A stretch of 64,000 bases of DNA from Paenibacillus tyrphae (GCF_024158745.1 NZ_JAMZAW010000007.1:1-64000), one strand, 5' to 3'; positions 45,787 to 54,703 are shown, numbered from the stretch's first letter. Numbers and translations: made by a program. Notes: generated by a model not told the origin, from the letters alone.

Positions 45787-46625
45787 GGCTTGCCCTCCCC
45801 ATGCGTTCGGTTGTACTCGTCTGCGAAGGCGAAGCTTCCGCGAATGCCTTCGGCTTCGTCGCCCGTCCCTTCGTACTCCAGCACGTACGCCCCGGCATAA
45901 CCGGACGCTTCGAGCCGTTCGATCAGCGAAGCCAGACGCGTATCGCCCTCGCCCGCCACGGCGCCTTCGAACGTCTGGCCGCCCAGCGATGTGTACCGTC
46001 CTTCGGGATGCTGCTTGAAATCCTTGACATGGACATGCGCAATATACGGCAGCAGCGGCTCGATCGCTTGCGAAGGATGCTCTTCGACCAGCAGGAAATT
46101 GCCCGTATCAAACGTCGAGCGTAATGCTTTTGACCCGACTTGCTCGATGATGTCCTTCACCTGCCCGCCGCGCCCGGCCAGCTGGCCGTGGTTTTCCAGA
46201 GCCAGCGTGATCCCGGCCTCTTCCGCCTGCTTCGCCGCTTCGGACAGGCCGCTTACGATCCAGCCGCGCGCCTGGTCGTAGTCGATTCCGGGATGCAGAC
46301 TGCCGGAGAAGACGCGAACGACGGACGTGCCGAGCGCCTTCGCCACCGGGAACGCGTCCGTAATTTCCCGCAATGCCGCCGACCGCCCTTCCTCCGAGGC
46401 GCTGACGAAATCGTTGCCGACCGCATAGCTGGCGACCCGGATACCGTTCTCCCGGGTATAGCGAACGACCTCGTCAAGCCCCTGAGCCTGATTTTTCCAG
46501 AATACGTTCAGCAGCTCGACCGAATCGATGCCCTCCTTACGGCAAAACGACAAAAAATCGATGACTGTCCACCCGCCTGCCCTTACCGTACGATGCAAGC
46601 TCCACATGCTCAACGAAAGCTTCAT
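45783..46625 (-). CDS. Sugar isomerase/epimerase-like TIM-barrel protein
   Basis: About 280 residues. Start at 46625 (MKLSLSMWSLHRTV) with GGAGGAG five bases upstream. Typical features of the AP-endonuclease-2/xylose-isomerase-like barrel are seen: LALENHGQLAG, STFDTGNFLL, HVHVKDF and the terminal VLEYEG, whose Glu, Asp and His would bind a divalent metal. It is the first gene of the three-gene operon with the FAD and Gfo/Idh enzymes, a set used to process oxidised sugars or inositol-like compounds. Confidence 0.9.
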   Translation of the reverse strand: MKLSLSMWSLHRTVRAGGWTVIDFLSFCRKEGIDSVELLNVFWKNQAQGLDEVVRYTRENGIRVASYAVGNDFVSASEEGRSAALREITDAFPVAKALGTSVVRVFSGSLHPGIDYDQARGWIVSGLSEAAKQAEEAGITLALENHGQLAGRGGQVKDIIEQVGSKALRSTFDTGNFLLVEEHPSQAIEPLLPYIAHVHVKDFKQHPEGRYTSLGGQTFEGAVAGEGDTRLASLIERLEASGYAGAYVLEYEGTGDEAEGIRGSFAFADEYNRTHGEGKP

Positions 46626-46747
46626 AAGGCTCCTCCCCCAAATACGAATTGCGATTTGAGAATGTTCTTCCCCCTCATTGTATTCAATGGCCCTCGGATT
46701 CAATAGAGAGAACGATGACTTCTTCTGGTAAATCGATGCTGCGTTCC

Positions 46748-46774
46748 GTCCGCTTGCCCGACGGGCAAGCGGAC
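46748..46774. other. Perfect 12-bp-stem hairpin
   Basis: GTCCGCTTGCCC (46748-46759), loop GAC, then GGGCAAGCGGAC (46763-46774). No T run follows. It lies directly ahead of a canonical ribosome site (AAGGAGGTG, 46775-46783) on the plus strand. Confidence 0.85.
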
Positions 46775-46789
46775 AAGGAGGTGCGGCAT

Positions 46790-46918
46790 ATGGACGGAGA
46801 TTTACGAAAAAGGCAGGGCATTAAAAAGACGGGCAGTCCCGGAGGACGGCCCGTCTTCGTATGTGCTATTCGGCGTCAAAGCGAATCAAAACCGCCGTTT
46901 TGTCGTCGGATACTTTGA
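46790..46918 (+). CDS. Candidate 42-residue small protein
   Basis: AAGGAGGTG lies six bases ahead of ATG at 46790; the ORF runs to TGA at 46918. The product is very basic (MDGDLRKRQGIKKTG start) with no known motif. A possible promoter is TTGAGA (46656-46661), 17 bases, TGTATT (46679-46684). It overlaps the PP2C gene's terminator and its 3' end antisense, which argues against it; the perfect ribosome site argues for it. Confidence 0.35.
   Translation: MDGDLRKRQGIKKTGSPGGRPVFVCAIRRQSESKPPFCRRIL
46823..46857 (-). terminator. Terminator of the PP2C-like gene
   Basis: AAGACGGGC (46826-46834) pairs with GCCCGTCTT (46849-46857), and a T run follows on the minus strand (plus-strand A at 46823-46827). 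It lies about 10 bases past the stop. Confidence 0.8.
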
Positions 46919-47729
46919 ACCGCGGATATTTGCGGCATTCCTTGTCCTCCGCCTCCAAATTCATCAGCCACTTCGCATACCCTTCCAGCGACATTTCCTT
47001 GATGAGGGTGACGAGTTCGCCGATGCCGTCGGCTGGCGGCTGAGCGCTCGTCTTCGGTGGGAACAGCCCGTCGCTCACGATCAGTATCGATTGCAGCTGG
47101 ATGCGGTTGATCCGCCCGTATTCGATGAAGTCGTTCGCTTCGGGCTGCCCGCTGAGTACGGAGTAGCCGCTTAACGTATTCATCCGCGATTTGTTGCCGC
47201 GAATGTGCGGCTTCACCAGCTCCCACAGCTCTTCCCGGGTCTGGACGCCGGTGCGGAGGCCTTCCTCCCAAATCTTCTTGGACTCGTAATCGATGTGCGC
47301 GACCTGGTCGCGGGATACGGTGCGGATTGTACCGTCGGCATAGGAGGCGGCGATCATGCAATCCCCTACCTGCGCATAATCGATATAACGGTCGTGAATC
47401 CGGACAACCGCCAGCGCGCTGGTCCACAGCGCCGCCTGATCGGTCAGATCGATGCCCGCTTCCTTCATTTTCCCCCTCAGACGAACATTCGCTTGAACGA
47501 CCGCTTCCTTCAGATCGATGCCCGCCAAGTCTTCCGTCTCCAGCGATTCCAGGTACTGCTGAATCGTCCGGGAAGCCAAATATCCCCCGGTTTCCCCGTT
47601 AGGGCCGCGGAAGGGATGCAGAGAGGTCGCTCCGTCAAGCACCCCGTACATCGATACGCCCGGGTTAACGACCAGCGCGTCCTCGTTCCATTCGGCGGTT
47701 CCCTTCAGGGTTAACGTTTGTATGTTCAT
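46866..47729 (-). CDS. PP2C-like protein phosphatase
   Basis: 287 residues from the ATG at 47729 (MNIQTLTLKG), which follows GGAGGAG. PP2C metal-binding marks are present: EWNEDALVV, GVLDGAT, YAQVGDCMI, ILIVSDGLF and SDDKTAVLIRF, each with the expected acidic residues. It should remove phosphate from serine/threonine. It is cytoplasmic, with no membrane segment. It is the last gene of the run that begins with the binding-protein gene at 53005, 40 bases after the anchored binding protein. A phosphatase in an importer operon is unusual. Confidence 0.82.
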   Translation of the reverse strand: MNIQTLTLKGTAEWNEDALVVNPGVSMYGVLDGATSLHPFRGPNGETGGYLASRTIQQYLESLETEDLAGIDLKEAVVQANVRLRGKMKEAGIDLTDQAALWTSALAVVRIHDRYIDYAQVGDCMIAASYADGTIRTVSRDQVAHIDYESKKIWEEGLRTGVQTREELWELVKPHIRGNKSRMNTLSGYSVLSGQPEANDFIEYGRINRIQLQSILIVSDGLFPPKTSAQPPADGIGELVTLIKEMSLEGYAKWLMNLEAEDKECRKYPRFKVSDDKTAVLIRFDAE

Positions 47730-47769
47730 AGTCTCCTCCACCCGATCCTCTGCTTATAGTGGTAAGGCT

Positions 47770-48993
47770 TTAGTACAGCATTCCGACGTCCTCCACCGGC
47801 TCTTGCGGATTCAGCTCGATCTGCTCCAGCATGCGTTCCGTCCGTTTCCACCGCTCGTAATCCTCATACCGGGGCGCACGGTCGGCCAAGGAGGGGAGCC
47901 AGCTCAAGATCCGCCGCAGCCGTTCGCTTAAAGCCGGCTCCTCCTCCAGCTTCCCGATCACATCCGCGCGTGCCGGAATCAGTCCAACCGTATTCCACAA
48001 GGCCGACTGCGCCTCCGGAGCCATCAGCTCCTGCACGAAGCTTTGCGCCGCCTTCAGCCGCTCCGGGTCGCTCTTCAATGCCACAAGCCCGTGCACGCCG
48101 GGCAAAAGCGCCTCCTGCTTCCAGGCGGGCAGCTTCGCCAGATCGAACGAGAACTTCCCGCCGATGTAGCGTTCGATCGTGGGCAGCTTATCGGATGAGC
48201 CGACGTACATCCCGGCCTTGCCGTTAATAAAATCGCTGGCCGCCTTATCGTGCTGCAAAGGCTTCATCAGCTTGGATTCGTGCGTCAAATTCCGCCACAG
48301 CTCCAACGCGCTTCGCATCCGTTCCACGGCCGCACCGCCGGACTCCTTCGGGGCGTAGCTCAGGCTTGCCAAAAACCAGGGCAGCTCTTTATCCACCGTA
48401 ATCGTCCCGTAGCCCTTCGACACCTCTTCCCCCGGAGGCTCCTTGGCGAGCGACAGCGTCTGCCGGACCTCCTCCCAGGTGCCTAACGCCGGGGCACGCC
48501 CGGCCAGCCGCTTGAACGGCTCCTCCCGGTAGTAAAGCACAGGCACGCTGCCTCCGAAAGGGACGGCCCAATCCTCGTCCCGATACCGGAACGCGGCGGA
48601 AAAGGCCGGAAGAAATGGCGGCTTCCCGGCGGTCAAGACATTCCCTGCGGGCAGCGCCGCACCGGTGGCCGCAAGCTGGGCGATCCCGTAGAAGCTGTGG
48701 ACTTCCGCAAGCTGCGGAGCTGCGCCGGCCGAGATCGACGCGAGCAGCTCGGTGTACAGCTGTTCGTAAGAACGAAACGAACGGATTTGGACATCGATAT
48801 GAGGGTAGCTTTGCCCGAAGGCGCGAACGACGTCCTCCCAGCCTTTGCTGTATACCCAGATCGACAGCGAAGCGGGAGGGGCCGGCGGCTTCGGCTCGTC
48901 CTCCGACAGCTTTCCGTGAGTTAACCCGTAAACCAAAGCGCCTGCGGCGATGCATCCGAGGACAAGCCGAACCGGCCAATTGCGCAGCTTCAT
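47770..48993 (-). CDS. Membrane-anchored solute-binding-like protein
   Basis: 407 residues. The N-terminus (KLRNWPVRLVLGCIAAGALVYG) is one membrane helix; Cys14 has a lipobox-like VLGC before it, but the preceding hydrophobic stretch is too short, so an uncleaved anchor is likelier. The rest is a family-1 binding protein: LSIWVYSKGWEDVVRAF, INGKAGMYVGSSDKL and VHGLVALKSDPERLKAAQSFV. It lies between the permease gene and the PP2C gene and may act as a sensor subunit rather than as the transport receptor, which is inference. Confidence 0.78.
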   Translation of the reverse strand: MKLRNWPVRLVLGCIAAGALVYGLTHGKLSEDEPKPPAPPASLSIWVYSKGWEDVVRAFGQSYPHIDVQIRSFRSYEQLYTELLASISAGAAPQLAEVHSFYGIAQLAATGAALPAGNVLTAGKPPFLPAFSAAFRYRDEDWAVPFGGSVPVLYYREEPFKRLAGRAPALGTWEEVRQTLSLAKEPPGEEVSKGYGTITVDKELPWFLASLSYAPKESGGAAVERMRSALELWRNLTHESKLMKPLQHDKAASDFINGKAGMYVGSSDKLPTIERYIGGKFSFDLAKLPAWKQEALLPGVHGLVALKSDPERLKAAQSFVQELMAPEAQSALWNTVGLIPARADVIGKLEEEPALSERLRRILSWLPSLADRAPRYEDYERWKRTERMLEQIELNPQEPVEDVGMLY

Positions 48994-49080
48994 GATGGTG
49001 ATTCCTCCAGTTCCTGATACGAGCGGCTTCTTACTTCCATTGTATCACGAACATGCCTTCGGAAATCATGCACCTGGCCA

Positions 49081-50775
49081 TTACAGCTGGAGCCCTTTTT
49101 TGCTCAGCTTGCTGGCGATCAGCAGCGAGATTAACGTACTGATGGACAGGATCGAAGCGAGCGCCGCGCCGGTACCGTAATTCGCCGTGAACACCTCGCT
49201 GTAGATCGTGACCGAAATGGTCGCGGTCGCCCCAGTGTACAACACGACCGTCGAGCTCAGCTCGTTGATCGTCGTAATCCAGCTCAGAATTGCTCCGGAC
49301 ATGACGCCCGGCGCCATCATCCGTCCCGTCGTCTTGAAAAACGTCTTCATCGGCGGCACGCCGAGGCTGATGGACGCTTCTTCCACGCTCTTATCGAGCT
49401 GCGTCAGGATGGCGGTGCTGGAACGGATCGTATACGGCAGCTTGCGGACTACATAAGCGATCACCAGAATGACCCACGTCCCCGTCAAAATGACCGGCGG
49501 CTTGTTGAACGCGATAATCAAGCTGATCCCAAGCACCGTGCCCGGCATGACGTAAGGAATCATCAGGATGCCGTCGAGCATCGCAGTAATCTTCGATTTG
49601 CGGCGGACGAGCACGTAAGCGACCAGCATGCCCATTACGATCATAATGACGATGGAAATGAGCGAGAAGCTGTACGTGTGGGCAATCGCCTTCGGCACTC
49701 GGTACAAAATTTCTTTATAGCTGTTCAAGCTGAACCCAGGGTGAAACACGGGCCCCTTTGTTTTAATGAAAGACGTCACGATAACCGTTGCCTGCGGAAT
49801 AATCGAAATGCAGGCCACAAGCAGCGCCCCGAAGGTGAGCAGCCACTTCGGCAGCGTCTTCAGCGGCTGCACCTTCGGCGTGCGCATGCCGGTCATCGAA
49901 TAATTTTTGCGCGAGACGAAATACCGCTGCACGAACAAGATCGCCGTCGAGCAGAAGATCAGGATCACGCTGAGTGTGCTCGCCATCGCCGGATTGCCGC
50001 CCATTTCGCTGATGAACTGCTCGTACGCCAGAATCGGCAGCACCTTGAACCCTTGGCCCAGCAGCATCGGCGTGCCGAAGTCCGCGAACGAAGCCATGAA
50101 CACCATCAGCGCCCCGGCCGACAGCGTCGGGAAAATGAGCGGAAGCGTCACGGTCATCAGCCGGTGGAACGCGCCACGTCCCAAGCTTTCGGCGGCCTCT
50201 TCCAGCGAAGTGTCGATCGTTTTGAGTGCACCGGACACGTACAAGTAAATGTGAGGGTAAAATTGCAGCGTAAACACGAACACGATGCCCTTCCATCCGT
50301 ACACCGACTGAAACGGAATCCCGATATCCTGGAGGAACCGGGTAATGAAACCGTTGTTGCCGAGCATCAAGATCCATGAATAGGCGCCGATGAACGGCGG
50401 GGACAGCAGCGACATGATGACGAGAATTTGGATCAGACCCTTAAATTTGACGTTATACCTGGCCGTCACGTACGCAAGCGGGACCCCGACGAGAATCGCG
50501 AACACCGTCGCGAGCGCCGACACCTTCAAGCTGTTCCATAGAGAGCCGTAGTAATATTTTAGTTTCAAGAAATTACCATAATTTTCTAAAGAAAAGTCCC
50601 CTTTGTCGTTGAAAAAGCTGTTGTAAAACAACGACACGAGCGGGTATAAAATGAACGCAAGCAGGAAAACGTATACAATTACCGTTACCCAAGTCCAGAA
50701 ATCCCACTGCTTGGGCTGAAGCAGACGTTTGAACGGATTGGGCCGCAGCGCCCGGGCGGCATTAGTAGGCTGCAC
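49081..50775 (-). CDS. ABC permease, fused double type (FbpB/AfuB/PhnV-like)
   Basis: 564 residues with about 12 helices and two permease halves. EAA loops read EEAAESLGRGAFHRLMTVTLPLIFP and EEASISLGVPPMKTFFKTTGRMM. Such fused permeases serve iron, thiamine, 2-aminoethylphosphonate or sugar-phosphate importers. The start is a GTG at 50775, eight bases after AAGGAGG, overlapping the ATPase gene's end by 14 bases. Confidence 0.9.
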   Translation of the reverse strand: MQPTNAARALRPNPFKRLLQPKQWDFWTWVTVIVYVFLLAFILYPLVSLFYNSFFNDKGDFSLENYGNFLKLKYYYGSLWNSLKVSALATVFAILVGVPLAYVTARYNVKFKGLIQILVIMSLLSPPFIGAYSWILMLGNNGFITRFLQDIGIPFQSVYGWKGIVFVFTLQFYPHIYLYVSGALKTIDTSLEEAAESLGRGAFHRLMTVTLPLIFPTLSAGALMVFMASFADFGTPMLLGQGFKVLPILAYEQFISEMGGNPAMASTLSVILIFCSTAILFVQRYFVSRKNYSMTGMRTPKVQPLKTLPKWLLTFGALLVACISIIPQATVIVTSFIKTKGPVFHPGFSLNSYKEILYRVPKAIAHTYSFSLISIVIMIVMGMLVAYVLVRRKSKITAMLDGILMIPYVMPGTVLGISLIIAFNKPPVILTGTWVILVIAYVVRKLPYTIRSSTAILTQLDKSVEEASISLGVPPMKTFFKTTGRMMAPGVMSGAILSWITTINELSSTVVLYTGATATISVTIYSEVFTANYGTGAALASILSISTLISLLIASKLSKKGLQL

Positions 50776-51862
50776 GGTACAGAACCTCCTTGCCCGATTC
50801 GTCGAATAAGGTCGCCTTGTCGAGCTGCAAATCGACGTACACGGTTTGATGCGCTTTTCTCATCCGGTGCGGCTCGATCGCATGCTCCTGAATTTCGATG
50901 ACGGAATCGTCGGAAAGCCGGACCGCATAGCTGACCTTCTCGCCCAGAAACGTCACGCTGTCGATCGTCCCCCGGACCAGCCGCTCTCCCGGCTCTTCGC
51001 CGCGCAGCCGGATCCGTTCGGGACGGAGTGAGAACAATACTTTTCCCTCGTACGGTCTCGACAGCTTCTGGCTCCACTGCGTCTCCAGCAGCCGGAGGCT
51101 CGCTTCCTGCGCCGCCTCGTTATAGCCGGAGCAGTGGCCTTCGATAAAATTCGAAGTGCCGATAAAATTGGACACGAACTTGTTCGCGGGATACGAGTAG
51201 ATGTCTTCGGGAGAAGCGATCTGCTGGATGACGCCCTCGCTCATGACGGCAATCCGGTCGGAGACGGCCAGCGCCTCTTCCTGATCGTGGGTCACGTAGA
51301 TGGTCGTGATGTTCAGCTCCTTTTGCAGCATCCGGATGTCGGACCGCATCTTGACCCGAAGCTTGGCGTCCAGGTTGGATAGCGGTTCATCCATCAGCAG
51401 CAGTCCCGGACGAATGACAATTGCGCGAGCGAGCGCGATCCGCTGCTGCTGTCCGCCGCTCATGTCTGAAGGGACGCGGTCGCGCAGGTGCACCAGCTGT
51501 ACCATTTCAAGCGCTTCCATCGCACGCTGCTCCATTTCCTTTTTCGGGACGCTGCGCGCCTTGAGCCCGTAGCATACGTTCTCGAACACGGTCATGTGCG
51601 GGAAAATCGCGTAGTTTTGGAACACCATCCCGATGTTGCGCTGATGGGTCGGCACGTCGTTGATCAGCTTGTCTCCGAAGTAAATGCCGCCCTCCTCTTG
51701 GCGGTAAAAGCCGGCAATCGTGCGCAGCAGCGTCGTTTTGCCGCAGCCGCTCGGGCCGAGCAGGGTAAAAAACTCGCCTTCGTTTATCGTAAAATGAGCG
51801 TCGTTGACCGCTTTATGCGTACCGAAATATTTGGTGACATGGTCAAATACGATCTTTTGCAT
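50762..51862 (-). CDS. ABC-transporter ATPase (AfuC/FbpC/PotA-like)
   Basis: 366 residues from the ATG at 51862 (MQKIVFDHVTKYFG) with GGAGG eight bases upstream. Walker A is GPSGCGKTTLLR, the signature is MSGGQQQRIALARAI and Walker B LLLMDEPLSNLDAKLR. A C-terminal TOBE-type regulatory region follows (LFSLRPERIRLRGEEPGE). It powers the double permease encoded next. Confidence 0.95.
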   Translation of the reverse strand: MQKIVFDHVTKYFGTHKAVNDAHFTINEGEFFTLLGPSGCGKTTLLRTIAGFYRQEEGGIYFGDKLINDVPTHQRNIGMVFQNYAIFPHMTVFENVCYGLKARSVPKKEMEQRAMEALEMVQLVHLRDRVPSDMSGGQQQRIALARAIVIRPGLLLMDEPLSNLDAKLRVKMRSDIRMLQKELNITTIYVTHDQEEALAVSDRIAVMSEGVIQQIASPEDIYSYPANKFVSNFIGTSNFIEGHCSGYNEAAQEASLRLLETQWSQKLSRPYEGKVLFSLRPERIRLRGEEPGERLVRGTIDSVTFLGEKVSYAVRLSDDSVIEIQEHAIEPHRMRKAHQTVYVDLQLDKATLFDESGKEVLYRAAY

Positions 51863-51946
51863 GGATCGGGCCTCCGTTTCTTTGGAAAAAAAGGGCGCCT
51901 CGTCGGACAATCGTCAAAGGCACCCGTGGAACCTAGGCGGACTGCG

Positions 51947-53005
51947 TTATTCCGCGCCGGTTATAATTTTGGAGAAGTGTTTGATATTGTCGTCCTTCTT
52001 GCTCGCGGCGAAGTCGAAGTCGTAGTTGACCAGCTTGATGTCCTTCGTCTGGATGATGCCTTGGATGGCCTCGGCGTCCTTGCGGACGGAGCGGCGCTTG
52101 AATTCTTTTTGAATCAGGGACTGCACGTCTTTGCCGACGAGGAAATCGATAAACTGCTTGGCCTGCTCCATGTTCGGCGCGCCCTTGATGATCGCCGCGC
52201 CGTCCGGTACGGCGGACGTGCCTTCGGACGGATACACGATGCCTACCTTGGCTCCGCCTTCCACGTAGCGAAGCGCCGCTTCCTCCAAGGTGATGCCGAT
52301 CGCGAACTCTTTGTCCGCAACGCCTTTATACACGAGGCCCGAGCCCGACAGCACTTTGCCGTCCAGGTTTTTCACGAACTTCTTGACGAAGTCCCAGCCC
52401 TTGTCATCCTTGCCGAAAGCGGTCAGCATCGTCACGAGCTGCGTATACGACGAACCGGATTTGGCCGGGTCGGCGTAAGCGATTTTGCCTTTCCACTTCG
52501 GATCGAGCAGATCGTTCCAGCTCTTCGGCTCTTCGCCTGCTTTTACAAGCTCTTTGTTGTACATGATGACCATCGGCAGTGCGGCAAAAGGCGTCCATAC
52601 GCCGTTTTTGTCAACGTACTCCGGCAGCAGATTGTCGTTTTCTTTCGTTTTGTACGGCTCGAAAAATTTCTTGTACGCCTCCAGCGAGTCGGCGCCGCCG
52701 GCCCAGAACACGTCGCCCTGCGGGGAAACCGCTTCCGCCTGCACCCGCTTCAGCAGGTCGCCCGTGCCACCGGAGATCAGCTGCACCTCGATGCCCGTGC
52801 GGTCCTGGAATTCCTTAATGATCGGGTTATTCACTTCGGCGGCGTTAGGCGAGTACAGCGTCAGCTTGCCCGCTTTTTTCGCTTCGTTTTTCGTGCCCGC
52901 ATCTCCGGATGCGGTGTTTTGCGGTGCCGCCGACTCCGTGCCGCAGCCGGCCAGCGTCGTAACCAGAAGCAGCGAGGCGAGAATGCCCGTGAACGCTTTT
53001 TTCAT
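51947..53005 (-). CDS. Solute-binding lipoprotein (AfuA/FbpA family)
   Basis: 352 residues. The signal peptide ends in LAGC (about residue 21). Family marks are LTLYSPNAAEVNNPIIKEFQ, VFWAGGADSLEAY and IAYADPAKSGSSYTQL. This family binds ferric iron, aminoethylphosphonate or sugar phosphates; the tyrosine pair of iron-binding FbpA is not evident, so an anionic organic ligand is likelier, which is inference. CGGAGGGG precedes the ATG. It is the first gene of the importer operon, behind a good promoter with a cre-like site. Confidence 0.88.
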   Translation of the reverse strand: MKKAFTGILASLLLVTTLAGCGTESAAPQNTASGDAGTKNEAKKAGKLTLYSPNAAEVNNPIIKEFQDRTGIEVQLISGGTGDLLKRVQAEAVSPQGDVFWAGGADSLEAYKKFFEPYKTKENDNLLPEYVDKNGVWTPFAALPMVIMYNKELVKAGEEPKSWNDLLDPKWKGKIAYADPAKSGSSYTQLVTMLTAFGKDDKGWDFVKKFVKNLDGKVLSGSGLVYKGVADKEFAIGITLEEAALRYVEGGAKVGIVYPSEGTSAVPDGAAIIKGAPNMEQAKQFIDFLVGKDVQSLIQKEFKRRSVRKDAEAIQGIIQTKDIKLVNYDFDFAASKKDDNIKHFSKIITGAE

Positions 53006-53133
53006 CTGTAGAACCCCTCCGTTATTATGTTTATTGTGGATTGAATCCGGGACAAAGGGACCTTGCTTTCGTAAAAAAGCGCTTTCGTCAACTTCGCTTG
53101 ATGTGTCCCGCCGGATTTCTTGTTCTGTTATTA

Positions 53134-53162
53134 ACTATAATCGCTAAAGTAAACGCTCTCAA
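53134..53162 (-). promoter_or_regulatory. Importer-operon promoter overlapped by a cre-like site
   Basis: On the minus strand TTGAGA (53162-53157), 17 bases, TATAGT (53139-53134). TGAGAGCGTTTACT (53161-53148), overlapping the -35 and spacer, matches the cre consensus with two mismatches. Binding there would repress. The transcript leader is about 120 bases. Confidence 0.55.
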
Positions 53163-53216
53163 TGCGGTGAAATTTCTTCTTTGTTTAATTTTTTGCACTA
53201 ATTTGCGGGAAGGTAG

Positions 53217-53241
53217 AAAAACCGTCCATGGGTATGGACGG
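53217..53241 (-). terminator. Terminator of the MFS gene, displaced by the foldback element
   Basis: CCGTCCAT, GGGT, ATGGACGG (53222-53241) forms a perfect 8-bp stem, and five T residues follow on the minus strand. A near copy of the hairpin (53452-53469) lies in the MFS gene's own end, on the other side of the foldback element. Confidence 0.65.
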
Positions 53242-53248
53242 TTAAGCT

Positions 53249-53444
53249 TGTCGAGAAATGGGATTATAGAGGTTACGAAAGGGCGGGGTATCCACTTCCG
53301 ACCGCTCTTGTCCTCGGGAAATTTGATTAGAAGCCGCTTAGTAGCGGACATTTCCCGAAGACAAAGGCGGCCGCTATCGCTTCTCCAGTGGATACCCCAC
53401 CTACGTTTGCAGCTCTATTTTTGTAAATGACCACTTTCTCGACA
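53249..53444. repeat. 196-bp foldback (MITE-like) element
   Basis: Ends are TGTCGAGAAA (53249-53258) and TTTCTCGACA (53435-53444). Matching arms continue inward: GGGGTATCCACT (53285-53296) with AGTGGATACCCC (53387-53398), and CGGGAAAT (53315-53322) with ATTTCCCG (53350-53357). The centre has GCCGCTTAGTAGCGG. It encodes no protein and starts 3 bases past the MFS stop codon. I see no clear target-site copy at its edges. Confidence 0.75.
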
Positions 53445-53446
53445 CT

Positions 53447-54640
53447 CTATGCGTCCATAAATATGGACGGTTTATCGGTGGCAGGAGTAGACTTGGCCGC
53501 GGCTGCACGTGCAGACGAGATTATTCTTAGTTGTCCGAGAATGGCCAGCAAGATCACACTCCCTGCGGCAAAAGGAAGAAAGGACGGACGAAAACCCGCG
53601 AACAGAGCAACGCCTCCGGCAAATGAGCCTACGGCGCTCCCTAAATAGTTGGCCGAGCTGTTTAAGGCCACAACCGCTTCAGCTTGATCGCGCTGTGCAA
53701 GCAGCAAGGCATGCTGCTGCGGGGCTAACGAAGCCCATGCGGCCGCTCCCCACAAGAGAAATGGAAGAAAGCCCAGTGCCGTGATGTTAAGTACGAAGGG
53801 AATGCCGAACATGGCCAAGGCCAAAATGGACAGGAGCACAGCCATGAGCCGCGCCGGACGGCCCGTTCGGTCGATCAGAAATCCTATGGTAAAGCTTCCC
53901 GCAACCCCGCCTATCCCCCAAGCCCATAGATAGGGAGCGGTATTGGCAATCCCATCGAGTTCATATAAGACGGAAGAGAGATACGTATAAAGACCCAGGC
54001 TCGCAATACTGGCCAGAAAAGTAATCCCGACAATCGCCAATACCTTTTTATCGGTCAACATGGCCGCGCGTTGGCGCAGGGACGGCGGAGCCGCAGCCAA
54101 AAAGTTCGGAAAAAACAATATAATCCCCACCATGGCGCCAAGACCAATGACCGTAATGAGCCAAAGCGTTCCCTGCCATCCTATTTTTCCGGCAGCAAAT
54201 AACCCGATGGGAACGCCTATAACCGTTCCTGTACTCATTCCTCCCAGGATCATCCCGAGCGCCCGGCCACGTTTTTGCGCAGAAACCAGAGATGCCGCCG
54301 CAACCGAAGCCAAAGGGGAAAACAGACCGGCGCCGATCCCTGCCACGGCCCGTGCGATAAGCAGCAGCGAAAAATTAGGAGCGAGAGCGCTGGCTCCATT
54401 GCCGACAGAGAATACGGCAAGCGCAAAAATCAAACTCTTTCGAATGGATTTTCCCGCCAACAACGTCGCAAAGACGGGAGCTGCCAGTGCATAGCATAAA
54501 GTAAATGCGCTCACGACTTGTCCTGCTTGTGAATCGCTTTTGTTAAAGGCCGCGCCGATATCGGGCAGCAAGCCTGCGACCACGTAAGCGTCAAATCCAA
54601 GAGCAAACATGCCTATGGTAAGAAGCAAAACCTTGTTCAT
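53447..54640 (-). CDS. MFS transporter (AraJ/DHA1-like)
   Basis: 397 residues with 12 membrane helices. The start FALGFDAYVVAGLLPDIGAAFNKSDSQAGQVVSAF and loop GVPIGLFAAGKIGWQGTLWLITVIG match arabinose/chloramphenicol-type efflux carriers. It diverges from a LysR gene and is presumably controlled by it. The final codons (KPSIFMDA) include a hairpin that repeats the terminator beyond the foldback element. Confidence 0.9.
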   Translation of the reverse strand: MNKVLLLTIGMFALGFDAYVVAGLLPDIGAAFNKSDSQAGQVVSAFTLCYALAAPVFATLLAGKSIRKSLIFALAVFSVGNGASALAPNFSLLLIARAVAGIGAGLFSPLASVAAASLVSAQKRGRALGMILGGMSTGTVIGVPIGLFAAGKIGWQGTLWLITVIGLGAMVGIILFFPNFLAAAPPSLRQRAAMLTDKKVLAIVGITFLASIASLGLYTYLSSVLYELDGIANTAPYLWAWGIGGVAGSFTIGFLIDRTGRPARLMAVLLSILALAMFGIPFVLNITALGFLPFLLWGAAAWASLAPQQHALLLAQRDQAEAVVALNSSANYLGSAVGSFAGGVALFAGFRPSFLPFAAGSVILLAILGQLRIISSARAAAAKSTPATDKPSIFMDA

Positions 54641-54703
54641 CGTTATCCTCCTTTTATAGCACCGATCCGTTATAGTGGATTGGATTGCCGTAGACCGAAC
54701 CCT

